Below, piece by piece: positions 27,024 to 34,555 of a stretch of DNA of 64,000 nucleotides. The DNA is from Massilia sp. TS11. Lineage in GTDB: Bacteria; Pseudomonadota; Gammaproteobacteria; Burkholderiales; Burkholderiaceae_D. The DNA is taken from assembly GCF_022012445.1 (NCBI RefSeq), contig NZ_JAKLTS010000003.1:124001-188000 (forward strand), in the 5' to 3' direction. Within the stretch, counting starts at the first letter, position 1. Each line of letters starts with the position of its first letter. The notes under the pieces were generated by a model, which was given only the letters and a program-made list of their open reading frames with translations, was not told where the DNA came from and did no database searches. The position numbers and the translations under genes are program-made.

Positions 27024-28360
27024 AAACCCTGTGGATGCTGGCCGCGCTGGCCAGCGCAAGCGCCTGGGGCGCCGACTTCCGGCCCGAGGACTTTGGCGCG
27101 CGCGCCGACGGCAGCACGCTCGACACGGCCGCGATACAGGCCGCGATCGACCGCGCGGCCGGGCAGGGCGGCACCGTCGTGCTGAGCAAAGGCACCTACC
27201 TGTCCGGCTCCGTGTTCGTGAAAAGCGGCGTCACCCTGCGCATCGACAAGGACGCCACCCTGCGCGGCTCGCAGCGCCTGCAGGACTACCCCGTCATGCC
27301 GACCCGCATCGCCGGCATCGAAACCAGCTGGCCGGCGGCCCTGGTCAACGTCTATCGCGAGCACAATGCCAGCATCACCGGCGAAGGCACGATCGACGGC
27401 GACGGCAAGGTGTTCTGGCAAAGCTTCTGGGACCTGCGCAAGGCCTACGAGCCGCGCGGCCTGCGCTGGGCCGCCGACTACGACGCCCAGCGCCCGCGCC
27501 TGGTGCAGGTGTACGATGCGCGCGACGTCAAACTCGGCGGTGGCCTGCTGCTCAAGCGCGCCGGCTTCTGGACCGTGCAGCTCGTCTACAGCGATGGCGT
27601 GACCGTCGATGGCGTGACGATCCGCAATAACGAAGACGGCAAAGGCCCCTCGACCGACGGCATCGACATCGATTCCTCGCGCAATGTGCTGGTCCAGCAT
27701 GCTGATATCAGCGTCAACGACGACGCGCTCTGCCTCAAGGCCGGGCGCGACAGCGACGGTCTGCGCGTCAACCGCCCGACCGAAAACGTGGTGATCCGCG
27801 ACGTGCTGGTGCGCGAAGGCGCGGCCGGCGTGACCTTCGGCAGCGAGACCTCGGGCGGCTTCCGCAATATCGAAGCCTATAACATCACCGTCGAGGGCCG
27901 GGTGCCGGTCGGCATCCTGTTCAAGTCGGCCCACACGCGGGGCGGGCTCGGCCAGGATATCCGCCTGCACGACATCAAGCTGAACAACATCCCCGTGGTG
28001 TTCCGCGTGACGATGAACTGGAACCCGTCCTACAGCTACGCGCGCATCCCCGACGGCATCGACCCGGTGCCGCCGATCTGGAAAGTGCTGGCCACGCCGG
28101 TCCCGCGTGAGCGCGGCATGGCGCGCCTGCGCGACGTCCAGGTCTGGAATATCGAAGCGCGCGGCGCCCGTACCGTGTTCGAAGTCGAAGGCTTCCCCGA
28201 AGCCCCGCTCGAACGCTTCAGCTTCAGCAAACTCGACATCCAGGCCGAGCAGGGCGGCAGCCTGCGCTACGTGCGCGACTGGAAGTTCAGCGACAACAAG
28301 ATCCAGCTGACCGGCAGCCCGGTCCAGGTGGCGCCCGAGTCCAGCGTGACCGGCTTGTAA
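27020..28360 (+). CDS. GH28 polygalacturonase-type hydrolase
   Basis: A 446-residue secreted right-handed beta-helix enzyme. A signal peptide (MKTLWMLAALASASAWG) is followed by the pectate-lyase-3-like start DFGARADGSTLDTAAIQAAIDRAAGQGG. The GH28 catalytic segments are STDGIDIDSSRNV, NDDALCLKAG (D234-D235) and VTFGSETSGGFRNI. The last segment replaces the GHG of endo-enzymes and is common in exo-acting or rhamnogalacturonan-active members. It probably removes galacturonic acid from rhamnogalacturonan fragments. ATG at 27020 overlaps the GH106 stop (ATGA), and GGAGG is upstream. Confidence 0.85.
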   Translation: MKTLWMLAALASASAWGADFRPEDFGARADGSTLDTAAIQAAIDRAAGQGGTVVLSKGTYLSGSVFVKSGVTLRIDKDATLRGSQRLQDYPVMPTRIAGIETSWPAALVNVYREHNASITGEGTIDGDGKVFWQSFWDLRKAYEPRGLRWAADYDAQRPRLVQVYDARDVKLGGGLLLKRAGFWTVQLVYSDGVTVDGVTIRNNEDGKGPSTDGIDIDSSRNVLVQHADISVNDDALCLKAGRDSDGLRVNRPTENVVIRDVLVREGAAGVTFGSETSGGFRNIEAYNITVEGRVPVGILFKSAHTRGGLGQDIRLHDIKLNNIPVVFRVTMNWNPSYSYARIPDGIDPVPPIWKVLATPVPRERGMARLRDVQVWNIEARGARTVFEVEGFPEAPLERFSFSKLDIQAEQGGSLRYVRDWKFSDNKIQLTGSPVQVAPESSVTGL

Positions 28361-28376
28361 GACCAACAGGAGACCC

Positions 28377-29558
28377 ATGAACTCGATCCGAACCGCCGTC
28401 CTCGCCTTGTGCCTGGGCCTGGCCGCCAGCGCCCAGGCCGCGCCCCAGCCGACCCCGGCCATGCAAGCCATCATCGACAAGGACACCTCACGCCATTTCG
28501 GCGACGCACCGCAGAACCCCGGCCCACGCGCCAGCGATCTCAGTGCCGCGCTCGAACCGGCCGCCGTCGATAAAGTGCTGCGCAAAGTGGCCGACTGGCA
28601 GCTAGCGCGCCACCAGCCGCATTTCGACCAGCTGTGGACGGCCGCCGTCATGTACAGCGGCTTCATGGCCGCCAGCGAGGCCACCGGCGACAGCAAATAC
28701 CGCGACGCCATGCGCGAGATGGGCAAGAAATTCGACTGGAAGCTGCGCGGCACCTATCCGAACGCCGACGACATCGCCATCGCCCAGACCTATCTCGAGC
28801 TCTACTTCATCGACAAAAAGCCCGAGTACATCGCCAACGCGCGCAGCCACCTCGACACGCTGCTGCCGTTGCAGACCCTGCGTCCGGGCGACGAACGCCA
28901 GCCCTGGTGGTGGTGCGACGCCCTGTTCATGGCCCCGCCCGTGTGGGCCAAGATGGCCGCCGCCACCGGCGAGCGCAAATACCTCGACTATCTGCACCGC
29001 GAGTGGCAGCGCACCTACGACGCCCTGTACGATCCGGCCGAGCGCCTGTATGCGCGCGACGTCGCCTACCTGAGCAAGCGCGAATTCAATGGCAAGAAAG
29101 TGTTCTGGTCGCGCGGCGAAGGCTGGGTGCTGGGCGGGCTGGCGCGCACGCTCGACGTGCTGCCAGCGGACGACCCCAAGCGCGGTTTCTACGTCAAGCA
29201 GCTGCAGGACATGGCCGCCCGCGTGGCCGAGCTGCAGGACAAGGACGGCGCCTGGCACGCCGGCATGCTCGATCCCGAGACCTGGCCGGCAGCCGAGACC
29301 TCGGGCGCCAGCCTGTTCGTGTTCGGCATGGCGTACGGCATCAACCACGGCCTGCTCGACGCCAAGACCTACCGGCCCGTGATCGACAAGGCCTGGAAGA
29401 ACCTGGTGGCGAACATCTACGCCGACGGCCGCCTGGGCAATATCCAGCAGACCGGAGCCGAGCCAGCCTGGTACCAGCCGAGTTCCAGTTACAACTACGG
29501 CGTCGGCGGCTTCATGCTGGCCGCGGCCGAACTGAAACGCATGGTGAGCCGCCCATGA
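28377..29558 (+). CDS. GH105 unsaturated rhamnogalacturonyl hydrolase
   Basis: A 393-residue secreted protein with a signal peptide (ending AASAQAA) and an (alpha/alpha)6 barrel typical of GH105 (YteR/YesR). Key segments are WTAAVMYSGFMAASEATGD, YPNADDIAIAQTYLELY with the catalytic Asp region, WWWCDALFMAPPVWAKM, FWSRGEGWVLGGLAR and YQPSSSYNYGVGGFMLAAAEL. It removes the 4,5-unsaturated uronic acid left by lyases. ATG at 28377 follows AGGAG. Its stop overlaps the mutarotase start. This is one of two GH105 genes in the locus. Confidence 0.88.
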   Translation: MNSIRTAVLALCLGLAASAQAAPQPTPAMQAIIDKDTSRHFGDAPQNPGPRASDLSAALEPAAVDKVLRKVADWQLARHQPHFDQLWTAAVMYSGFMAASEATGDSKYRDAMREMGKKFDWKLRGTYPNADDIAIAQTYLELYFIDKKPEYIANARSHLDTLLPLQTLRPGDERQPWWWCDALFMAPPVWAKMAAATGERKYLDYLHREWQRTYDALYDPAERLYARDVAYLSKREFNGKKVFWSRGEGWVLGGLARTLDVLPADDPKRGFYVKQLQDMAARVAELQDKDGAWHAGMLDPETWPAAETSGASLFVFGMAYGINHGLLDAKTYRPVIDKAWKNLVANIYADGRLGNIQQTGAEPAWYQPSSSYNYGVGGFMLAAAELKRMVSRP

Positions 29559-29869
29559 ACCAGCGTGCCTTCAAGATGCAGCTCAAGCCCGGCCACGTGG
29601 CCGAGTACAAGCGCCGCCACGACGCCATCTGGCCCGAGCTGTCGGCCCTGTTAAGCGATGCCGGCATCTACGACTACTCGATTTTCCTCGACGAGCAGAC
29701 CCTGAGCCTGTTTGCCGTGATGCGCGTCGAAGCCGACAACACCCTGGCCAGCCTGCCCGAGCATCCGATCATGCGGCGCTGGTGGGACCACATGGCCGAG
29801 CTGATGGAAGTCGAGCCCAGCAACCGCCCCAAAGAGTGGCCGCTCCAGCCAATGTTTCACCTCGACTAA
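29555..29869 (+). CDS. rhaM: L-rhamnose mutarotase RhaM/RhaU
   Basis: A 104-residue cytoplasmic protein matching YiiL/RhaM in length and active site: Y18, H22 (RHDAIWPEL, the catalytic His), Y41 (YDYSIF) and W76-W77 (RRWWDHM) fall at the positions known for the E. coli enzyme. It interconverts alpha- and beta-L-rhamnose, supplying the anomer used by the isomerase. ATG at 29555 overlaps the GH105 stop (ATGA). In Rhizobium this gene (rhaU) lies between rhaQ and rhaK, so here it has moved to the end of the catabolic/hydrolase operon. Its TAA stop is directly followed by a GGGGTCAG palindrome. Confidence 0.92.
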   Translation: MNQRAFKMQLKPGHVAEYKRRHDAIWPELSALLSDAGIYDYSIFLDEQTLSLFAVMRVEADNTLASLPEHPIMRRWWDHMAELMEVEPSNRPKEWPLQPMFHLD

Positions 29870-30007
29870 ATCGGGGTCAGACCCCATTTATCCGAGCAGA
29901 AAAATGGGGTCAGACCCCATTTTTCGTGTAGCCAAAACCTTTCTCTCGGACTAAATCGGGGTCAGACCCCATTTATCTCGGCGGAAAAATGGGGTCTGAC
30001 CCCATTT
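29868..30007. repeat. Four GGGGTCAG palindromes in an 85-bp tandem duplication
   Basis: Palindromes with core GGGGTCAGACCCC lie at 29868-29889, 29902-29922, 29953-29974 and 29987-30007 (last with T centre). The first pair and second pair are spaced identically (85 bp), and the second copy also repeats a degenerate version of the rhaM 3' end (tttc-ctcg-actaaa). The array separates convergent rhaM and esterase genes and abuts both stop codons. It could act as a bidirectional terminator. Confidence 0.8.
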
Positions 30008-30011
30008 TTTC

Positions 30012-30887
30012 TTACTGGATCAGTTTGTGGTCGCGCAGCCATTCTTCGGCGCGGCGGGTCCAGTCGGAACTGGTGCCGAGGCCGGCTTTCATGCCCATGC
30101 CGTGGCCGCCTTTTTCGAACAGGTACATTTCGGCCGGGACGTGGTGGCGCGTCAGGGCCTGGTAGAACAGGATGCTGTTTTCAACCGGCACGGCCTGGTC
30201 GGCCTGGGTGTGGATCAGCAGCGTCGGCGGCGTCTTCTCGTTGACCTGCTTGTCGACCGACATCAGCCGGACCAGCTCGGGCGTCGGGTGGCTGCCGATC
30301 AGGCTCTTGCGCGAACCCGCGTGCACGGCCGGCGGCTCCATCGTGATGACCGGGTAGAGCAGCATCAGGAAGTCGGGACGGCCGGAGACGTTGTCGAGCG
30401 GGTGCCCGGTTTTGCCCTCGGGCAGATCGAACAGGGTGCCGGCCGTGGCCGCCAGGTGGCCGCCGGCGGAGGAGCCGATCACGCCGATACGGTCGGGCTT
30501 GATGCCATACTTGGCGGCCTCGGCCCGCACCATGCGCACGGCGCGCAGGATGTCCTGCAGCGGGGCGGGGTGGCCGAATTCTGCCTGGCGGTATTTGAGG
30601 ACGAAGGCGGTGATGCCCAGGCTGCTCAGCCATTGCGCGTACTGGTTGCCTTCGCGCTCGACCGACAGGCGGGTGTAGCCGCCGCCCGGGCAGATGATGA
30701 CGGCCGTGCCGCTCGGGCGGTCGACGCCGGCCGGATAGACGCTCAGCGTGGGCTCGCTGATATTCGCCACGCGCCCCTGGTCCCAGCGTTCGGGACCGAG
30801 TTCGGGCTTGGCGTTGGGTACGCCTTCCGGCCACAGCGGCAGGACGGTTTGGGATGCGAACATAAGTGCTAACAGAAAGGAATTCAT
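30012..30887 (-). CDS. Alpha/beta-hydrolase, probable acetyl esterase
   Basis: A 291-residue protein with a short signal-like N-terminus (MNSFLLALMFASQTVLP) and the alpha/beta-hydrolase fold of the BD-FAE/acetyl-xylan-esterase-like group. The oxyanion motif is CPGGGYTRL, the nucleophile elbow GSSAGGH, the acid in HTQADQAVP and the catalytic His in EKGGHGMGM. It probably deacetylates pectic oligosaccharides. ATG at 30887 abuts the start of the DUF1080 gene on the other strand with no base between them; ATG at 30896 would overlap it. No good Shine-Dalgarno is visible. Confidence 0.78.
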   Translation of the reverse strand: MNSFLLALMFASQTVLPLWPEGVPNAKPELGPERWDQGRVANISEPTLSVYPAGVDRPSGTAVIICPGGGYTRLSVEREGNQYAQWLSSLGITAFVLKYRQAEFGHPAPLQDILRAVRMVRAEAAKYGIKPDRIGVIGSSAGGHLAATAGTLFDLPEGKTGHPLDNVSGRPDFLMLLYPVITMEPPAVHAGSRKSLIGSHPTPELVRLMSVDKQVNEKTPPTLLIHTQADQAVPVENSILFYQALTRHHVPAEMYLFEKGGHGMGMKAGLGTSSDWTRRAEEWLRDHKLIQ

Positions 30888-31475
30888 ATGCATCATATCG
30901 TGGCTGGGTTGTGGATGGCAGCCGGACTATTGTCCAGCTGGGACTGGGTGTCGCCAAGCCCCTCGACCCTGGCCGAAGTGGCGCAGGAGCGGGCGGACGG
31001 CGTGATCGTCGCCAGCGGCAAGCCGCTCGGCTTTCTGGCCTCGCGCGCAAGCTACCGCAACTATCGCATGCATGTCGAATGGCGCTGGACCGAGAAGCCC
31101 GGCAATAGCGGCGTACTGCTGCACATCGTCGGCGGGCCGAAGGACGGCGCCTGGCCGCTGAGCCAGCAGGTGCAGACCAAATTCGGCTTCGCCGGCGACC
31201 TGCTGTCGATGGCCGGCGCCAGCTTCAACGAGCCGCTGACCAGCGCGCCCGGCACCACGCGCATCAAGGCGCGCACGGGCGCGAATAGCGAAAAGCCGGC
31301 TGGCGAGTGGAACAGCACCGACATCGTCTGCCGCGACGGCAGCATCGAGGTCAGCGTCAACGGCGTGCCGCAGAACCGCGTGACCGGGGCCAGCCCGGAC
31401 AGCGGCCGGGTCGGCATCCAGTTCGAGGGCACGCCGTTTGAACTGCGCCGCATCGAGATCACGCCGCTCGACTAG
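30888..31475 (+). CDS. DUF1080 (3-keto-disaccharide hydrolase-like) protein
   Basis: A 195-residue protein of the DUF1080 concanavalin-like beta-sandwich family: NYRMHVEWRWTEKPGNSGVLLHIVG, GEWNSTDIVCRDGSIEVSVNGVPQNRVTGASPDSGRVGIQFEGTP in separate strands, ending ELRRIEITPLD. Members bind or cleave glycans, some acting on 3-keto-glycosides. A short hydrophobic N-terminus may direct export. ATG at 30888 has AAAGGA seven bases upstream; that signal lies inside the divergent esterase's coding region. It ends two bases before the end of the convergent lyase-like gene. Confidence 0.72.
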   Translation: MHHIVAGLWMAAGLLSSWDWVSPSPSTLAEVAQERADGVIVASGKPLGFLASRASYRNYRMHVEWRWTEKPGNSGVLLHIVGGPKDGAWPLSQQVQTKFGFAGDLLSMAGASFNEPLTSAPGTTRIKARTGANSEKPAGEWNSTDIVCRDGSIEVSVNGVPQNRVTGASPDSGRVGIQFEGTPFELRRIEITPLD

Positions 31476-31477
31476 GC

Positions 31478-32791
31478 TCATTGCGGCACGTCGATGACGA
31501 CGATGTTCATCGTGCGGCCATCGGCCGACAGCATGGCCGACTGAAACTGGATCTTGGTGCCGGCCTCGTTGAAGGTCGGGTGGATGTGGTCGGCCGCCGT
31601 GGTCTTGTGGCCGGTGGTGAGCAGGCGCATCGCGTGGGTCCGGCGGTCGATCAGATAGAGGTTGCGGTTGAAGTCATCGCCCGCCGCCCAGCGCCCATCG
31701 GCCGAGCCGTGCACGTGCCAGAAGCCGCTGCCGCTTTCGGTCTGCCCGACGATCTGCATGGCGCGCGTGCGCAGGTTGACGATGGCCAGACCGCTGGGCT
31801 TTTCGCGCGTGCCGTTGTTACCCCAGGCCGCGTCCTGGCCCGGATTGGCGCCACCGACATCGGTGGCGGCGCCGGCCACGGTCGGCTGCGCACCCGGAAT
31901 CGTGCGGTGGCCCATGATGGCCAGCGCCACTTCGTCCTTGCCGATCACCGCTTCGTGCGTCACCCATTCGAAGTCCGCCTCCGGATAGAGCGGGCGCAGG
32001 CCGCTGCCATCGCCCTTCACGGTCCAGGTGCGCTGCGGCGATTTGCCGCCCGTCTCCCAGCAGAACACCACTTCGCCCGGCTGCCATAGATTGGTCTGCA
32101 CATGCCCGATCTGGAAGCCGACGCTGACCACGTGTTCGACTGCGCCGGTCTTCAGATTCACCCGCGCGATGGCGCTTGGGCCGGCGCCCATATTGCGCGG
32201 ACCGTAGTTGGGCGCCAGCGCGGTGCCGGGTTTGAGGTGGGCCGCGGCCCAGGCGCGGGCGGTGCGGAAGTAAAGCCATTGGTCGTCGGCGTCGAGGGCC
32301 GTGTCGCCACCGGCATCGAGTTCGGCCGGCAGGGTCGTCACCACGCGCTGGTAGTCGGCCGCGCTTTTCAGCGTGCCGGCGGCGCTGTCTGCGAGCAGGC
32401 GCGCCAGGTCGGTCTCGATGACTTCCTTGGCGGCGCCGCGCCCGCGCAGATAGACCAGCTTCATCGCCTGGCGCGACAGATTCAGCATGCCGTTGTAGCC
32501 GCCTTCGCTGATCTGCACGATGTCGCCGCTGGCCTCATTCACGGCCATGGCCTCGCCGCGCGCGAGGCCGGAGCGGAAGATCACCCATTGGCCGTCGGCT
32601 GTCCATTGCGGGTGGGTCGGATAGACCTTGCTGTCGCCGTGCGCCTGGCTGGTGAGGAAGTGCAGGGTCAGGCCGGTGACCGGGTCCTTGACCAGCTTTT
32701 TCTCGGACGGGAAGCGGGCGCCGATGCCGGCATGGGCCTGGGCGGCCAGCAGCAGGGCGGCCAGCGCCAAAGTACGTACGGTATGCTTCAT
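31478..32791 (-). CDS. Oligogalacturonate-lyase-like beta-propeller, PL22-related
   Basis: A 437-residue secreted protein (signal ends AAQAHAG) built of propeller repeats. It resembles oligogalacturonate lyases: LTLHFLTSQAHGDSKVYPTHPQWTADGQWVIFRS at the start, FQIGHVQTNLWQPGEVVFCWETGG, EWVTHEAVIGKDEVALAIMGHR and ADHIHPTFNEAGTKIQFQSAM near the end, which supply the His residues expected for a metal site. It may cleave short galacturonate chains, although assignment to PL22 is less certain than for the gene at 39.3 kb. It is divergent from the CE12 operon. Confidence 0.65.
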   Translation of the reverse strand: MKHTVRTLALAALLLAAQAHAGIGARFPSEKKLVKDPVTGLTLHFLTSQAHGDSKVYPTHPQWTADGQWVIFRSGLARGEAMAVNEASGDIVQISEGGYNGMLNLSRQAMKLVYLRGRGAAKEVIETDLARLLADSAAGTLKSAADYQRVVTTLPAELDAGGDTALDADDQWLYFRTARAWAAAHLKPGTALAPNYGPRNMGAGPSAIARVNLKTGAVEHVVSVGFQIGHVQTNLWQPGEVVFCWETGGKSPQRTWTVKGDGSGLRPLYPEADFEWVTHEAVIGKDEVALAIMGHRTIPGAQPTVAGAATDVGGANPGQDAAWGNNGTREKPSGLAIVNLRTRAMQIVGQTESGSGFWHVHGSADGRWAAGDDFNRNLYLIDRRTHAMRLLTTGHKTTAADHIHPTFNEAGTKIQFQSAMLSADGRTMNIVVIDVPQ

Positions 32792-32938
32792 GGTGTGCGC
32801 GCGTGAGTGGGGAATCGCTGCATTGTGCGCCAGTGCGCCGCGCCGAAAAGATCATTTTCCTGATTCTTTAAAACGCCGTGCGAAACCAAAATCGGCCTCG
32901 TCCTAGAATGGCTGGGTTTCTTGTTTCGGAAGCTGAAT
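32792..32938. other. Divergent promoter region of lyase and CE12 operon
   Basis: These 147 bp lie between the PL22-like gene and the six-gene CE12-to-lacI operon and must hold both promoters. The centre (32845-32875) is AT-rich. No dyad matching the LacI or uronate-type sites elsewhere in the window was found. Confidence 0.35.
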
Positions 32939-34555
32939 ATGGCGCGTCTGCTCTCGCTCTTTGGCCTGCTGCTGTGGGCTGGCCTGGCATCGGCTCAGGT
33001 CAATACCGACCCGGCCCGTCCCAACCTGGACCCGGCCAAGGCCGTGGTGGTGCTGCCGGAACCGGCCAATCCGCGCCTGCCCAGCCTCATCCTGATTGGC
33101 GACTCCACCGTGCGCAATGGGCGCGATGACGGCCAGGGCAAGGGCACGGCCGGCCAATGGGGCTGGGGGAATCCGATTGCGGCCTTCTTCGATCCGGCCA
33201 AGGTGAATGTGGTGAACCGCGCCGTCGGCGGCCTGTCCAGCCGCACTTATCTGAGCAGCGGCCACTGGGAGCGCACGCTCGCCTTCATCAAGCGTGGCGA
33301 CGTGGTGGCCATGCAGTTCGGGCATAACGACGCCAGCCCAGTCAACGACAGCAGCCGCGCGCGCGGCACCATCCGCGGGGTGGGCGAGGAGACCGAGGAG
33401 ATCGACAATCAGCTGACCGGCAAGCACGAGATCGTGCATTCCTACGGCTGGTACCTGCGCTACTACGTTACCGCCATCCGCGCGCGCGGCGCGCTGCCCG
33501 TGATCGTCTCGCCGATTCCGCGCAAGGACTGGGACGAAGCCGGTAAAACGCGGCGCGACCGCTACGCCGCCTGGGCGGCCGAGGTGGCGCGCCAGACCGG
33601 CAGCGCCTTCATCGATCTGAACGAACTGGCCGCCGCCCGCTACGACGCGCTGGGCCGGGAGGCGGTGCTGGGCTTTTTCCCGCCCGAGGAAAAGGTGCAC
33701 ACCAACTGGGCCGGTGCGGAGCTGAATGCGCGCATCGTGGCCGCCAGCCTGAAAGCGCTGCCCGGTTTTCCGCTGCCGGTGGAGGACGAACGTCCGGTGG
33801 TCGACGCCAGCAAAGTGAAGGACGAAGCGGCCGCCAATCCGGCCCTGCCGACCGTGTTCCTGGTGGGTGACTCCACTGTGAAAAGCGGCGGCGCGGCCGG
33901 CGCCATCGGCTGGGGCGAGCGGATTGCGCCTTACTTCGACAGCAGCCGGGTCAATGTGGTCAACGCCGCCATTGGTGGGCGCAGCAGCCGCACCTTCTTC
34001 ACCGAAGGCCGTTGGGACAGGCTGCTTGGCCAGATCAAGCGCGGCGACGTGGTGCTGATCCAGTTCGGGCATAACGATGTGGGCCGCATCGGCGATCCGG
34101 CCGCCAAGAACCGCGGCTCGGTGCGCGGCATCGGGCCGGAGACGGTGGAGGACACGCGCCCGGACGGCAGCAAGGAGCAGGTGCACAGCTTTGGATGGTA
34201 CATGGCGCGCTATGTGGCTGACGCGCGTGCGCGCGGCGCCCAGGTGGTGCTGCTGTCGCCGATACCGCACAAGGACAAGTGGGAACAGGAGCGCGATTTT
34301 GCGGAATACGCGGCCTGGGACCGCGCCGTGGCAGAGCAGGGCGGCGCCCAGTTCATCGACCTGACGGCCCTGGTCAGCGCTGGCTACCAGCAGCTCGGCG
34401 CGGACAAAGTGGCGGCCCTGTTTTCGGATGCGCGCACCCACACCAATGCAGCCGGCGCCGAATTTAACGCGGCCCGCGTCATCGCCGGCTTGAAGCGCCT
34501 TCAGCCCAATCCCGTCGCCCCCTTCCTTGCGCCCAAAGCGGCGGACATCCAGTGA
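32939..34555 (+). CDS. Tandem CE12 rhamnogalacturonan acetylesterase
   Basis: A 538-residue secreted protein with two complete SGNH-hydrolase domains of the CE12 type. Domain 1 (about 45-275) has LILIGDSTV with nucleophile S56, QFGHND with N130, and HTNWAGAELNA with H254. Domain 2 (about 300-525) has VFLVGDSTV, QFGHND and HTNAAGAEFNA. These enzymes remove O-acetyl groups from galacturonic acid in rhamnogalacturonan I. ATG at 32939 is preferred over TTG at 32921 and gives a clean signal peptide (ending GLASAQ). The usual Asp three residues before the catalytic His is Glu in domain 1 and Ala (with Asp one place earlier) in domain 2. It is the first gene of an operon with overlapping stop/start codons. 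Confidence 0.85.
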   Translation: MARLLSLFGLLLWAGLASAQVNTDPARPNLDPAKAVVVLPEPANPRLPSLILIGDSTVRNGRDDGQGKGTAGQWGWGNPIAAFFDPAKVNVVNRAVGGLSSRTYLSSGHWERTLAFIKRGDVVAMQFGHNDASPVNDSSRARGTIRGVGEETEEIDNQLTGKHEIVHSYGWYLRYYVTAIRARGALPVIVSPIPRKDWDEAGKTRRDRYAAWAAEVARQTGSAFIDLNELAAARYDALGREAVLGFFPPEEKVHTNWAGAELNARIVAASLKALPGFPLPVEDERPVVDASKVKDEAAANPALPTVFLVGDSTVKSGGAAGAIGWGERIAPYFDSSRVNVVNAAIGGRSSRTFFTEGRWDRLLGQIKRGDVVLIQFGHNDVGRIGDPAAKNRGSVRGIGPETVEDTRPDGSKEQVHSFGWYMARYVADARARGAQVVLLSPIPHKDKWEQERDFAEYAAWDRAVAEQGGAQFIDLTALVSAGYQQLGADKVAALFSDARTHTNAAGAEFNAARVIAGLKRLQPNPVAPFLAPKAADIQ

